Source: Methyloceanibacter sp. | GTDB lineage: Bacteria > Pseudomonadota > Alphaproteobacteria > Rhizobiales > Methyloligellaceae | Assembly: GCA_016649675.1 (NCBI GenBank) | Contig: JAENXG010000079.1 | Coordinates: 1-9,520, forward strand | DNA: 9,520 nt | Reading direction: 5' to 3' | Notes under the pieces: model-generated | Seen by the model: only the letters and a program-made list of their open reading frames with translations | What the model was told of the DNA's origin: nothing | Databases searched by the model: none | Shown: positions 1-7,601 of the stretch, one piece after another | Numbering within the stretch: position 1 is the stretch's first letter | How the letters are laid out: each line of letters opens with the position of its first letter | Translations under genes and position numbers: made by a program

Positions 1-1014
1 CTTTGCCAAGAGATCGGGCGAGGCGAAGAGCCGTTCCAGCTCCTGCGCCAAGCGCTCAGGCGTCAGCTCCTTCTGTCTGACGCACCAGCCGCCGCCGCTT
101 TGCTCAAGGCGAGTTGCATTTTCAAGCTGATCGTTGTCAAGGGCATGCGGCAGCGGCACGAGCAGGCAGGGGCGGCCGATCGCCATCAGCTCGGCCACCG
201 TCGAGGCACCGGCGCGGGCGATGACGAGATGGGATTTGGCGATCCGCTCCGGCAGGTCGCGGAAGAAGGGCGCCAAATGCACGGCGATGCCGGCCTTCCG
301 GTAAGCCTCGCGCAATGGGTCGAGGTCTTCCTCGCGGGCCTGTTGCACCACCGTGAGGCGCTGGCGCATCCCGGACGGCAGAAGGGTGAGCGCCGGCGGC
401 AGGGCTTCCGAGAAGAAATGGGCGCCTTGGCTGCCGCCAAACACGAGCAGCAGCAGACGCCCTGACTTGTCGGGCGGTACATAGGGAAAGTCGCGGTAAG
501 CGAGCACCGCATCGCGGACCGGCGTTCCGGTCAACGTCGCTTTGGCTTCCGCGTCCGCACGGAGCAGCTTGGTCGGGTTGAACGACAGAGCGATCTTGTC
601 GACGAAGCGTGACAAAAGGCGATTGGCGCGGCCCATGACCGCGTTCTGCTCGTGGATGGCGGTCGGGATCTTAAGCGTGCTTGCAGCGATGATCGGCGGC
701 AGCGTCGGATAACCCCCGAAGCCGATGACGGCTCGCGGGTCGATCCGCTTGAGTAGGCGACGCGCGCCGAGGAAACCGATGCCGAGGCGCGAGAAAGTTA
801 CCCCCACCGCGATCGGATTGCGGCTCGTCAGCGTCGCCGACGGAATGCGATGAATGGCACGGGCGGGGAACTCGACGCCATATTTCTCGGCGCGGATGTC
901 GGTGGCAAGCTCGACCTGATAGCCGCGGCGGGCAAGCTCCTGGGCTAAAGCCGCAGCAGGAAAAAGATGCCCGCCCGTGCCCCCCGCAGCGAGCAGGATC
1001 GGGCGCGCGCTCAA
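1..1014 (-). CDS. murG: MurG, UDP-GlcNAc:lipid I N-acetylglucosaminyltransferase (C-terminus cut by window edge)
   Basis: MurG is a GT28-family peripheral membrane enzyme that transfers GlcNAc from UDP-GlcNAc to lipid I, making lipid II on the cytoplasmic face of the inner membrane. My translation of the 338 residues present shows the N-terminal glycine loop GGTGGH (residues 11-16), FGGYPT (99-104), HEQNAVMGRAN (121-131), TGTPVR (162-167), the second glycine loop FGGSQGA (192-198), ARAGASTVAE (266-275, with the nucleotide-binding Glu at 275) and a DNDQ segment at 293-296. All fit the family. The usual length is about 360-375 residues, so some 25-35 C-terminal residues lie beyond base 1. The start must be TTG at 1014-1012: an in-frame TGA sits 12 codons upstream (1050-1048), no ATG or GTG lies between, and the first glycine loop begins at residue 11. 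The TTG overlaps the ftsW stop (TTGA), which suggests translational coupling. Confidence 0.96.
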   Translation of the reverse strand, partial: MSARPILLAAGGTGGHLFPAAALAQELARRGYQVELATDIRAEKYGVEFPARAIHRIPSATLTSRNPIAVGVTFSRLGIGFLGARRLLKRIDPRAVIGFGGYPTLPPIIAASTLKIPTAIHEQNAVMGRANRLLSRFVDKIALSFNPTKLLRADAEAKATLTGTPVRDAVLAYRDFPYVPPDKSGRLLLLVFGGSQGAHFFSEALPPALTLLPSGMRQRLTVVQQAREEDLDPLREAYRKAGIAVHLAPFFRDLPERIAKSHLVIARAGASTVAELMAIGRPCLLVPLPHALDNDQLENATRLEQSGGGWCVRQKELTPERLAQELERLFASPDLLAK

Positions 1015-2189
1015 GCCGCTTTCTCCGCGACGCCAGACGATTCGGCGTCAGGCTCGGCCGCGGTGCTCCGCTTGAGCCGCCCGGCCATGGGCCGCTTGCG
1101 CGTCAGCCCAAGAGCAAAGCCCATCGTCAGCGCCATGGCGAGCAGCGAGGAGCCGCCATAGGAAATGAAAGGCAGCGTCATGCCCTTGGCGGGGAGCAGC
1201 CCGACATTGACGGCCATGTTGATCAAGGCCTGCAAGCCAAACAGCATGATGAGCCCCGCCACGGCATGCCTGATGAACCCGTCAGGCTCTTGCGAGGCCT
1301 TGGACAGGCCGCGCAGCACGATGAAGGCAAACACCGCGAGCAGGATGAGGCAAGCGATCAGCCCGTACTCCTCCGCTGCCACCGCGAAAATAAAGTCGGT
1401 GTGGGAATCGGGAAGCACGTCCTTCACCGTGCCCTCGCCGAGGCCTCTGCCAAACCAGCCGCCATGGATAAACGAGTCGAGCGAGCGGTCGGCCTGGTAG
1501 GTATCGCCGGAGGCCGGATCGAGGAAGCGGTCGATGCGTGAGGCCACGTGGGGCGCGAGGAAATAGGCGGAGAAGACGCCGCCGACCCCGGCGAGCCCAA
1601 GCGCCCCGATCCAGACGAGATTGATGCCCGCCATGTAGACGAGCGCGCCCCAGACGAGCGTGACGAGAAGCGTCTGGCCGAAATCGGGCTGCATGATGAG
1701 GAGAACCGCGAACACGGCGTAAAGCGCCACCGCGAGCTGTATGCCGGGGACATCACGCCGCTTCTGGGCCTCGTTGAAGAGCCAGGCGGTGAGCACGATG
1801 AAGGCGGGCTTCACGAACTCTGACGGCTGCAGCGAGACGACGCCGAGCTGCAACCACCGCTTGGCGCCCTTGATCTCGGGCCCCACGACGAGGATCACAG
1901 CCATCAAGGCGATGCCGGTGAGGAAGATGATGAGGCTCGCGCGACGGATCTGTTTCGGGGTCAGCGTCGAGGCCGCGAACATGATCGCCACCGCGGGTAA
2001 AAGCAGAGCCGCTTGACGGCGCACAAAATAGAACGACTCGAGATTGTATTTGGCGGCAATGGGTGGGCTCGCCGCAAGCGAGAGCACGAGGCCAAGGCCC
2101 ATGAGAAGCAGAAGGCCGAAAAACATCAGGCGGTCGACGGTGAACCACCAATCCGAGAGAACGCTCTTGTCGGCGCGGGTGAGCCTCAT
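1011..2189 (-). CDS. ftsW: FtsW, septal SEDS-family peptidoglycan glycosyltransferase
   Basis: FtsW is the polytopic membrane protein of the divisome that polymerises lipid II into glycan strands in partnership with FtsI. The 392-residue product is the usual length and has many hydrophobic segments between about residue 20 and 362. SEDS signatures in order: GAKRW (108-112), QPSEF (121-125), QPDFGQT (167-173), WFGRGLGEG (245-253), DSHTDFIFA (261-269) followed by EE (273-274), and KGMTLPFISYGGSS (335-348). The acidic HTDF region corresponds to the large extracytoplasmic loop that carries the essential Asp of the family. The tail after residue 363 is basic and then Ala/Glu-rich, presumably cytoplasmic. 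The open frame continues upstream to 2294, but the ATG at 2189 is preferred because it has a strong Shine-Dalgarno sequence, gives a typical N-terminus (MRLTRADKSV) and forms an ATGA overlap with the murD stop. FtsW rather than RodA follows from the position between murD and murG. Confidence 0.97.
   Translation of the reverse strand: MRLTRADKSVLSDWWFTVDRLMFFGLLLLMGLGLVLSLAASPPIAAKYNLESFYFVRRQAALLLPAVAIMFAASTLTPKQIRRASLIIFLTGIALMAVILVVGPEIKGAKRWLQLGVVSLQPSEFVKPAFIVLTAWLFNEAQKRRDVPGIQLAVALYAVFAVLLIMQPDFGQTLLVTLVWGALVYMAGINLVWIGALGLAGVGGVFSAYFLAPHVASRIDRFLDPASGDTYQADRSLDSFIHGGWFGRGLGEGTVKDVLPDSHTDFIFAVAAEEYGLIACLILLAVFAFIVLRGLSKASQEPDGFIRHAVAGLIMLFGLQALINMAVNVGLLPAKGMTLPFISYGGSSLLAMALTMGFALGLTRKRPMAGRLKRSTAAEPDAESSGVAEKAA
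1022..1026 (-). promoter_or_regulatory. Shine-Dalgarno sequence of murG, inside the end of ftsW
   Basis: The transcript reads GGAGA at these positions, seven bases before the TTG codon at 1014. It lies within the last codons of ftsW. It supports the TTG as the real murG start, in agreement with the absence of any other start codon after the upstream in-frame stop. Confidence 0.7.
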
Positions 2190-3595
2190 GCCGCCCTCCC
2201 CTTCACGCTCTCGGCGCCGTCGAGGCCCATGACGACGTCGCGGAACGCCTCGCCCCGCTTCTCGAAATTGGCGAACTGATCGTAAGAGGCGCAAGCGGGC
2301 GACAGCAGCACGACCGGCTCTTTTGCCCCCGATCTGCTTGCGTCCGCTGTGGCCGCGGCAACGGCCTGGTCAAGGGTGCCGCAATGGGTGTGCGCAACGG
2401 CGCCGCCGAGCTGAAGCGCAAAGGCGTCAGCCGCCTCGCCGATCAGATAAGCGCGGGCGATTTTGGGGAAGAAGGGCTCGAGCCCTGCTAACCCTCCCTC
2501 TTTCGGCCTGCCGCCGATAATCCAGTAGATGTCGGTGAAGCTTGCGAGCGCCTTCCCCGCAGCGTCGGCATTGGTCGCCTTGGAGTCGTTGACGAACAGC
2601 ACCTTTCCTCTGCGCGCCACCTGCTCCATGCGATGGGACAGGCCAGCGAAGCTCTTGAGCCCTTGTGCGATCGCGGCTGCGGAGAGCCCCTGCGAGCGGG
2701 CAAGCGCGTAAGCCACGGCAGCATTCTGCCAGTTATGGGCGCCTCTGAGCGAGCCGATGCCGGCGAGATCGATACGCGCCAGTTCGGCGCCTCCCTCCAT
2801 CTCATGCAGGACGCCGTCCTTGGCCCAGACTCCCGTCTCCACGGCGCGCCCCACGGCGATGCGCTTGACCGCGAAGCGGCCGGACAGCGCATCGGCGATG
2901 GCGCGGGAGGGCTCGTCGTCGATGCCGATCACGGCGGTCGCGCCTTGTCCCAACTTCGCAAAGACCCGCGACTTGATGCGGGCATAATCCTCAAGCGTGC
3001 CGTGGCGATCGAGATGGTCGGGGGTGATGTTAAGGAGCGCCGCGGCGTCGGGCTTCAACGATGGCGAAAGATCGATCTGGAACGAGGACAGCTCGATGAC
3101 ATAGGTGAGGTCGGCGGCGAACGGCTCCAGATCGAGCACCGCCTTGCCGATATTGCCGCCAAGCGCCACGCGCTTTCGGGAGGCAGCGAGGAGATGCGCC
3201 GTGAGCGCCGTCGTGGTCGATTTGCCGTTGGTGCCGGTGATGACCACGACCTTGCCGGGCGCGGCTTGCCGCGCGCGCTCGCGAAAGAAGAGCTCGATGT
3301 CGCCGATCACTTCGACACCGGCTTGGCGCGCCTTGGCGACGCTCCAATGGGGCTCAGGGTGAGTCAAGGGAATGCCGGGGGCGAGCACGAGTGCGACAAA
3401 GCGCGACCAGTCGGCTGACGCAAGATCGGTCACGGCAAAGCCTTCGGCGGCGGCAGCGTCTCGTCCCTTCGCCTTGTCGTCCCAGGCGAAAACGTTAGCG
3501 CCGCCCGCCGCAAGGGCGCGGCAAGCGGCGAGGCCGCTCAATCCCAAGCCCAGAACCGCAACGTTGCGGCCGGCGAAGATCGTCACGGGAATCAT
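2186..3595 (-). CDS. murD: MurD, UDP-N-acetylmuramoyl-L-alanine--D-glutamate ligase
   Basis: MurD is the cytoplasmic ATP-dependent ligase that adds D-glutamate to UDP-MurNAc-L-Ala. The 469 residues match alphaproteobacterial MurD length. Visible features: an N-terminal Rossmann-type loop GLGLSG (16-21) for the UDP moiety; the P-loop GTNGKSTT (121-128, Lys125); GNIG (147-150); SSFQ (170-173); NITPDHLDRH (189-198); IKSR, where Lys208 matches the carbamylated lysine of Mur ligases; GAHN (285-288); HRME (321-324); NDSKATN (336-342); and the C-terminal LLSPACASYDQF (430-441) with FEKRGEAF (444-451), typical of D-Glu binding in MurD. The start is ATG 3595, 12 bases after the mraY stop. Its Shine-Dalgarno sequence is weak (AAGA four bases away), so expression may rely on coupling to mraY. 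The stop overlaps the ftsW start as ATGA. Confidence 0.97.
   Translation of the reverse strand: MIPVTIFAGRNVAVLGLGLSGLAACRALAAGGANVFAWDDKAKGRDAAAAEGFAVTDLASADWSRFVALVLAPGIPLTHPEPHWSVAKARQAGVEVIGDIELFFRERARQAAPGKVVVITGTNGKSTTTALTAHLLAASRKRVALGGNIGKAVLDLEPFAADLTYVIELSSFQIDLSPSLKPDAAALLNITPDHLDRHGTLEDYARIKSRVFAKLGQGATAVIGIDDEPSRAIADALSGRFAVKRIAVGRAVETGVWAKDGVLHEMEGGAELARIDLAGIGSLRGAHNWQNAAVAYALARSQGLSAAAIAQGLKSFAGLSHRMEQVARRGKVLFVNDSKATNADAAGKALASFTDIYWIIGGRPKEGGLAGLEPFFPKIARAYLIGEAADAFALQLGGAVAHTHCGTLDQAVAAATADASRSGAKEPVVLLSPACASYDQFANFEKRGEAFRDVVMGLDGAESVKGRAA
2195..2202 (-). promoter_or_regulatory. Shine-Dalgarno sequence of ftsW, inside the end of murD
   Basis: The transcript reads AGGGGAGG here, five bases before the ATG at 2189. 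This is the strongest ribosome binding site in the window. It decides the ftsW start against the longer reading frame that opens at 2294 inside murD. Confidence 0.75.
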
Positions 3596-3607
3596 AATGT
3601 CTTGAAC

Positions 3608-4693
3608 TTAGCGCAATTTCAGCGTGGCGAGGCCAGCAAGCGCAAGCACCACGGCAATGATCCAAAACCTGATCACCACCGTCGATTCGGGCCAGCCCTT
3701 CTGCTCGAAATGATGGTGCAGCGGCGCCATGCGGAAAACGCGCTTGCCGAACAGCTGGAAGGAGGCGACCTGCACGATCACCGAGGCTGCCTCGAGCACG
3801 AACAGTCCGCCGACGATGGCGAGCACAAGCTCGTGCTTGGTCGCGACGGCGACGCTGCCAAGCGCGCCGCCGAGAGCGAGCGACCCCGTGTCGCCCATGA
3901 AGATGAGCGCAGGCGGCGCGTTGAACCATAAGAATCCGAGTCCGGCCCCGACCAGAGCCCCACAGATGACGGCGAGCTCGCCGGTGCCTTGCACGAAATG
4001 GATCTGCAGATAGTCGGCAAACAGCACGTTACCGACGAGGTAGGAGATGAAGCCGAAGGTGGCGGCGGCGATCATCACCGGCACGATGGCGAGGCCGTCG
4101 AGCCCGTCGGTCAGGTTCACGGCATTGCCGGCGCCAACGATGATGAAGGCGCCGAAGGGAATGAAGAACCAGCCGAGGTCGATCTGCACGTTCTTTAAGA
4201 AGGGAATGGCGAGAGCGGTCGAGAGCGGCGGCTCGCCGACATAGGCGATGACCGAGGTGGCGATCACCGCGGCAAGCGACTCGATGATGATCTTGATGCG
4301 GCCACGGAAGCCTTCCGCCGATTGCTTGGTCACCTTGAGATAGTCGTCGTAAAGGCCGACGGCGCCATAGACGAGGGTGAGGAGCAGGACCACCCAGACA
4401 TACGGGTTGCGCAGATTGCCCCAGAGCAAGACCGAGAACGTCAGGCCGGACAGGATCATGAGCCCGCCCATGGTCGGCGTGCCCTGCTTCTGCAGCAGGT
4501 GGCGCTCGGGGCCGTCTTTGCGGATCGGCTGCCCCTTGCCCTGGCGGATGCGCAAAGACTTGATGATCCGCGGTCCGAACAGGAACACGAACAGCAGCGC
4601 CGTGATCAATGCCCCGCCGGTGCGAAAGGTGATGTAGCGGAAGATGTTGAAGGCGGCGAGCTCAGGGGTGAACTCTGTCAGCCAATAGAGCAT
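3608..4693 (-). CDS. mraY: MraY, phospho-N-acetylmuramoyl-pentapeptide transferase
   Basis: MraY is the integral inner-membrane enzyme that moves phospho-MurNAc-pentapeptide from UDP to undecaprenyl phosphate, making lipid I. The 361-residue product has the expected length and about ten hydrophobic segments. Family motifs: GTPTMGG (71-77), the Asp pair in LYDDYLK (D116, D117), NLTDGLDGL (193-201, with Asp196 and Asp199), FNAPPALIFMGDTGS (257-271, with the essential Asp268) and the basic loop PLHHHFE (324-330) near the C-terminus. The N-terminus MLYWLTEF is typical of proteobacterial MraY. The ATG at 4693 follows a purine run, AAGGGGGA, with about nine bases of spacing from its G tract. It lies 26 bases after murF, and murD follows after 12 bases, so the gene sits well inside the operon. 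Confidence 0.98.
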   Translation of the reverse strand: MLYWLTEFTPELAAFNIFRYITFRTGGALITALLFVFLFGPRIIKSLRIRQGKGQPIRKDGPERHLLQKQGTPTMGGLMILSGLTFSVLLWGNLRNPYVWVVLLLTLVYGAVGLYDDYLKVTKQSAEGFRGRIKIIIESLAAVIATSVIAYVGEPPLSTALAIPFLKNVQIDLGWFFIPFGAFIIVGAGNAVNLTDGLDGLAIVPVMIAAATFGFISYLVGNVLFADYLQIHFVQGTGELAVICGALVGAGLGFLWFNAPPALIFMGDTGSLALGGALGSVAVATKHELVLAIVGGLFVLEAASVIVQVASFQLFGKRVFRMAPLHHHFEQKGWPESTVVIRFWIIAVVLALAGLATLKLR

Positions 4694-4719
4694 CGCCTTT
4701 TTCCCCCTTGCGGCCCGGG

Positions 4720-6138
4720 CTAGACCGGCACGCCTTCGGTGCTGAAACGGCGCTTCAGCGCCTCGACGAGCGGAGCCATGCGGCTGCCTAAGGACCCTTT
4801 GACCATGATCGCGTCCCCCGGCCCTACCGCTCCCATCAGCATCGGCGCAAGCGCTTCGGCGGTCTTGGCATAGGCTCCCCGGCGGCTTGCCGGCAAAGCC
4901 TCATAAAGCGAACCCATCAGCTCTCCGCAGGCAAAGACAACATCTACCCCGGCCCCGTCAATGAACTCCGCAAGCCCCTGGTGCAGTTTTTGGCCTTCTG
5001 GACCAAGCTCGAGCATGTCGCCGAGCACGGCCACGCGCCGAGTGAAATCGGTTCGCGGCGTGAGCCCGAACGTGGCGAGCGCCGCGCGCATCGAGGCGGG
5101 ATTGGCGTTGTAGGATTCGTCGATGATCGCCACGCGCCCGTCTTTGCCGTCGATGATCGTCCGGCCGCCGCGGCCGGGCTGGGCGCGGAGGCCATCGAGC
5201 GCGCCTGCGGCACGCGCAAGATCGGCGCCTGCAACCTTCACCGCGGCCAGCACGGCGAGCGAATTCTGCACGAGGTGACGGCCGGGCGCCCCGAGACGGT
5301 AGCGCACGGTCTCGCCCAGGATGTCGGCGGTGACCTTCGAGCCGTCGGGCAGGAGCGCGACGTCGAGCAGCCGCGCCTCGGCTCCGTGCGCCTCGCCGAA
5401 GCCCACGATCTTCGCCCCGTGGTCGAGCGCGTGGGTTTTCAGCCTCTCAAAATAGGGGCTGTCGCGATTGATGATCGCCGTCCCGCCGGGCTCGAGCCCG
5501 CGGAAGATCTCAGCCTTGGCGTCGGCGATGTCATCCACCGAGCGGAAGAAGCCGAGATGCACGGGCGCCACCGTGGTGATGATGGCGATATCGGGGCGGA
5601 TCAGCCGCGTCAGCGCGTCGATCTCGCCTGCGTGGTTCATGCCGGCCTCGAACACGCCGAAACGGATGGTTTGCGGCATGTTGGCAAGCGACAGCGGCAC
5701 GCCCCAATGATTGTTGAAAGACTTGGCCGAGGCATGCACGGAGCCGCTCGGTTGAAGCGCAAGCCTGAGCGCCTCTTTGGAGCCGGTCTTGCCCACGCTG
5801 CCGGTGACGGCAATCACGACCGTGTCTTTGGCGCGGGCGCGCGCCGCCCGGCCGAGAGCGTTCAGCGCCGCGAGCGTGTCGCCGACGCGGACTAGTCTCT
5901 CCTCATCGCCCCGAGGGAAGGTTCCATCCACGATGGCGCAGGCGGCGCCTGCATCCAAGGCAGCCGCGACGAAGGCATGGCCGTCGCGGTTCGGCCCGCG
6001 GATGGCGACGAAGCCCTCACCCTTGCCGAGACTACGGCTGTCGATGGAGAAGCCGGTCACGGGCGTCGTGCCCGCGCCGAGGGACGTGCCGCCCGTGGCG
6101 CTCAGAATTTCACCGAGGGTCCAAAGCGGCTCAGCCAC
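4720..6138 (-). CDS. murF: MurF, UDP-MurNAc-tripeptide--D-alanyl-D-alanine ligase
   Basis: MurF is the cytoplasmic ATP-dependent ligase that adds D-Ala-D-Ala to the UDP-MurNAc-tripeptide, completing the pentapeptide used by MraY. It has 472 residues, normal for the family. Seen in order: LWTLGEILSATGG (5-17), SIDSRSL (31-37), the P-loop TGSVGKTGSKE (112-122), NNHWGVP (142-148), FEAGMNHAGEI (163-173), ADAKAEIF (205-212), GRHLVQNSLA (286-295), DESYNANP (340-347), LGDMLELG (372-379) and VKGSLGSRM (446-454). One oddity is APVHLGFFRS at 191-200: as I recall the family, a Glu normally follows HL, and here it is Gly196 (codon GGC). The start codon is GTG at 6138, with AAGAGG six bases upstream, and it overlaps the end of murE by 8 nt (GTGGCTGA). 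The stop is TAG. Confidence 0.97.
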   Translation of the reverse strand: MAEPLWTLGEILSATGGTSLGAGTTPVTGFSIDSRSLGKGEGFVAIRGPNRDGHAFVAAALDAGAACAIVDGTFPRGDEERLVRVGDTLAALNALGRAARARAKDTVVIAVTGSVGKTGSKEALRLALQPSGSVHASAKSFNNHWGVPLSLANMPQTIRFGVFEAGMNHAGEIDALTRLIRPDIAIITTVAPVHLGFFRSVDDIADAKAEIFRGLEPGGTAIINRDSPYFERLKTHALDHGAKIVGFGEAHGAEARLLDVALLPDGSKVTADILGETVRYRLGAPGRHLVQNSLAVLAAVKVAGADLARAAGALDGLRAQPGRGGRTIIDGKDGRVAIIDESYNANPASMRAALATFGLTPRTDFTRRVAVLGDMLELGPEGQKLHQGLAEFIDGAGVDVVFACGELMGSLYEALPASRRGAYAKTAEALAPMLMGAVGPGDAIMVKGSLGSRMAPLVEALKRRFSTEGVPV

Positions 6139-7591
6139 AGCGCGCCTCTTGTTTCAACGCGGCAGCCACCGCGTCGTGGTCGGAGAAGGGGATGATGGTC
6201 GTCCCCACGGTTTGACCCGTCTCGTGACCTTTGCCGGCGACGAGCAGGACATCGCCCCGCTCGAGCCTCCCGATGGCCTCGGCAATGGCCGTGGCGCGGT
6301 CACCCATTTCGATGGCGCCTGGGGAAGCTGCCAGGATCTGGCGGCGAATCTCGGCGGCATCCTCGCTCCGCGGATTGTCGTCGGTGACGATGGCGAGGTC
6401 GGCCTTTTCGGCCGCGACCCGTCCCATCTCGGGCCGCTTGCCTTTGTCGCGGTCGCCGCCGCAGCCGAAGACGAGAACGAGCCGGTTCCGGACATAAGGG
6501 CGCAAGGCGTCGAGCGCTTTCAGGAGCGCATCCGGGGTGTGGGCGTAATCGATGAAGATGGGAGCGCCGCTGCGTGCCGTGCCGGCAAGGTCGAGCCGCC
6601 CCCGCGCGCCCTGCAATGCCTCGAGCATCGGCAGGACCGTTGCCGCGCTTCCGCCGGTCGCCAGGCAAAGACCGGCTGCGACCAAAGCATTAGAGGCCTG
6701 GAAGGCGCCGACCAGCGGCAAGCGCACTTTATGCCGCTTGCCGTCATGCTCCACGACGAGGTTCTGGCCGAACCCATCCAACTCGGCCGAGACGAGCCGC
6801 AAGGTCTTGCCGGCGCGCCCGACGGTGATGAGGGAGAGCCCCCGGCCTTTGGCTTCGGCGGCCACAAGCTGGCCCGGCTCGGAGTCGACATCGACCACGG
6901 CTTCGGCGCCGTGCGGCAGGAGCTCGCGGAACAGGCGGAGCTTCTGGGCAAAATAGTCCTCGAAGCTTGCGTGATAATCCAGATGATCGCGTGAGATGTT
7001 GGTGAAGGCGCCGGCGGCGAGCGTGACGCCGTCGACACGACGCTGCTGCAGGCCGTGGCTCGAGGCTTCCAGCGCCAGATGTGTGACGCCATCCTTGGCA
7101 AGCGCCGCCAGGATGCCGTGCAGCTCGATCGGGTCGGGCGTCGTGTGCTTGAGGATCTCGGTGCCGCGCGGGCCGACGACGCCGACCGTGCCGAGACTTG
7201 CCGCCTTGAACCCCTGCCCGGCCCAGAGCTGCCGCACGAAAGAGGCAACCGAGGTCTTGCCGTTGGTGCCGGTGACGGCGACGGCGGTCTTGGGCTGGAG
7301 GCCGAAGAAGCGCGCGGCGATCAGCGCAAGACGCCTTCGTGGATCGCTGTCCTCGACGACCGCCGCGGAGGCGGTCATGGGCGCGCCACCTTCCGGCACG
7401 AGGATCGCTGCTGCGCCGCGTTGCAGTGCGTCAGCGATGAAGCGGGCGCCGTCGGTCTTCATCCCCAGAAGGGCGGCGAACAGATAGCCAGGCTTAACCT
7501 CGCGGCTGTCAGCCGCCAGGCCAGCAATCGGTACGCGGGCTGAGGAAGCGGAGAGCTTCACCTCAGGCCCAATCAGCTCACCCAAAGTCAT
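6131..7591 (-). CDS. murE: MurE, UDP-MurNAc-L-Ala-D-Glu--meso-2,6-diaminopimelate ligase
   Basis: MurE is the cytoplasmic ATP-dependent ligase that adds the third residue of the stem peptide. The 486-residue product shows DSREVKPGYLFAA (28-40), the P-loop TGTNGKTS (107-114), HTTPDP (149-154), EASSHGL (175-181), NISRDHLDYH (198-207), Lys217 in QKLRLF at the carbamylated-lysine position, GRLD (331-334, where many relatives have GR[LM]E), FIDYAHTPDAL (347-357), VFGCGGDRDKGKRP (374-387), DDNPRSE (404-410) and VAGKGHE (451-457). The DNPR motif at 405-408 is the known signature of meso-diaminopimelate specificity, so this organism is predicted to have DAP-type peptidoglycan. The ATG at 7591 has no good Shine-Dalgarno sequence. 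It is preceded by a 77-nt gap after ftsI, and an out-of-frame ATG lies ten bases upstream. The stop overlaps the murF start by 8 nt. Confidence 0.97.
   Translation of the reverse strand: MTLGELIGPEVKLSASSARVPIAGLAADSREVKPGYLFAALLGMKTDGARFIADALQRGAAAILVPEGGAPMTASAAVVEDSDPRRRLALIAARFFGLQPKTAVAVTGTNGKTSVASFVRQLWAGQGFKAASLGTVGVVGPRGTEILKHTTPDPIELHGILAALAKDGVTHLALEASSHGLQQRRVDGVTLAAGAFTNISRDHLDYHASFEDYFAQKLRLFRELLPHGAEAVVDVDSEPGQLVAAEAKGRGLSLITVGRAGKTLRLVSAELDGFGQNLVVEHDGKRHKVRLPLVGAFQASNALVAAGLCLATGGSAATVLPMLEALQGARGRLDLAGTARSGAPIFIDYAHTPDALLKALDALRPYVRNRLVLVFGCGGDRDKGKRPEMGRVAAEKADLAIVTDDNPRSEDAAEIRRQILAASPGAIEMGDRATAIAEAIGRLERGDVLLVAGKGHETGQTVGTTIIPFSDHDAVAAALKQEARCG
6145..6150 (-). promoter_or_regulatory. 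Shine-Dalgarno sequence of murF, inside the end of murE
   Basis: The transcript reads AAGAGG here, six bases before the GTG codon at 6138. It supports GTG as the murF start, which is also where the expected N-terminal Mur ligase sequence begins. Confidence 0.65.
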
Positions 7592-7601
7592 CGCCCGGCA
7601 T
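7578..7601 (-). other. Seven-codon mini-ORF overlapping the murE start
   Basis: The transcript contains ATG CCG GGC GAT GAC TTT GGG TGA, a closed mini-frame (MPGDDFG) that starts ten bases before the murE ATG and stops inside murE codons 4 and 5. No strong ribosome binding site precedes it (only a GGGG run). It may be chance. If translated, it could affect murE initiation by termination and re-initiation. Nothing supports a functional peptide. Confidence 0.2.

Noticed and set aside
2190..2294. A 35-codon N-terminal extension of ftsW inside murD
   Set aside because: The translation is Arg-rich and out of frame with murD, while the ATG at 2189 has a strong Shine-Dalgarno sequence and the usual ATGA overlap.
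2633..3418. A 261-codon plus-strand open frame within murD
   Set aside because: Shadow frame antisense to intact murD; composition is that of a GC-rich complementary frame.
4981..5895. A 304-codon plus-strand open frame within murF
   Set aside because: Shadow frame antisense to murF with Arg/His/Gly-rich translation and no motif or credible context.
5777..6994. A 405-codon plus-strand open frame antisense to the murF/murE junction
   Set aside because: It lies opposite two well-supported genes with complete motifs, its translation has no recognisable domain, and long antisense frames are expected opposite GC-rich coding DNA.
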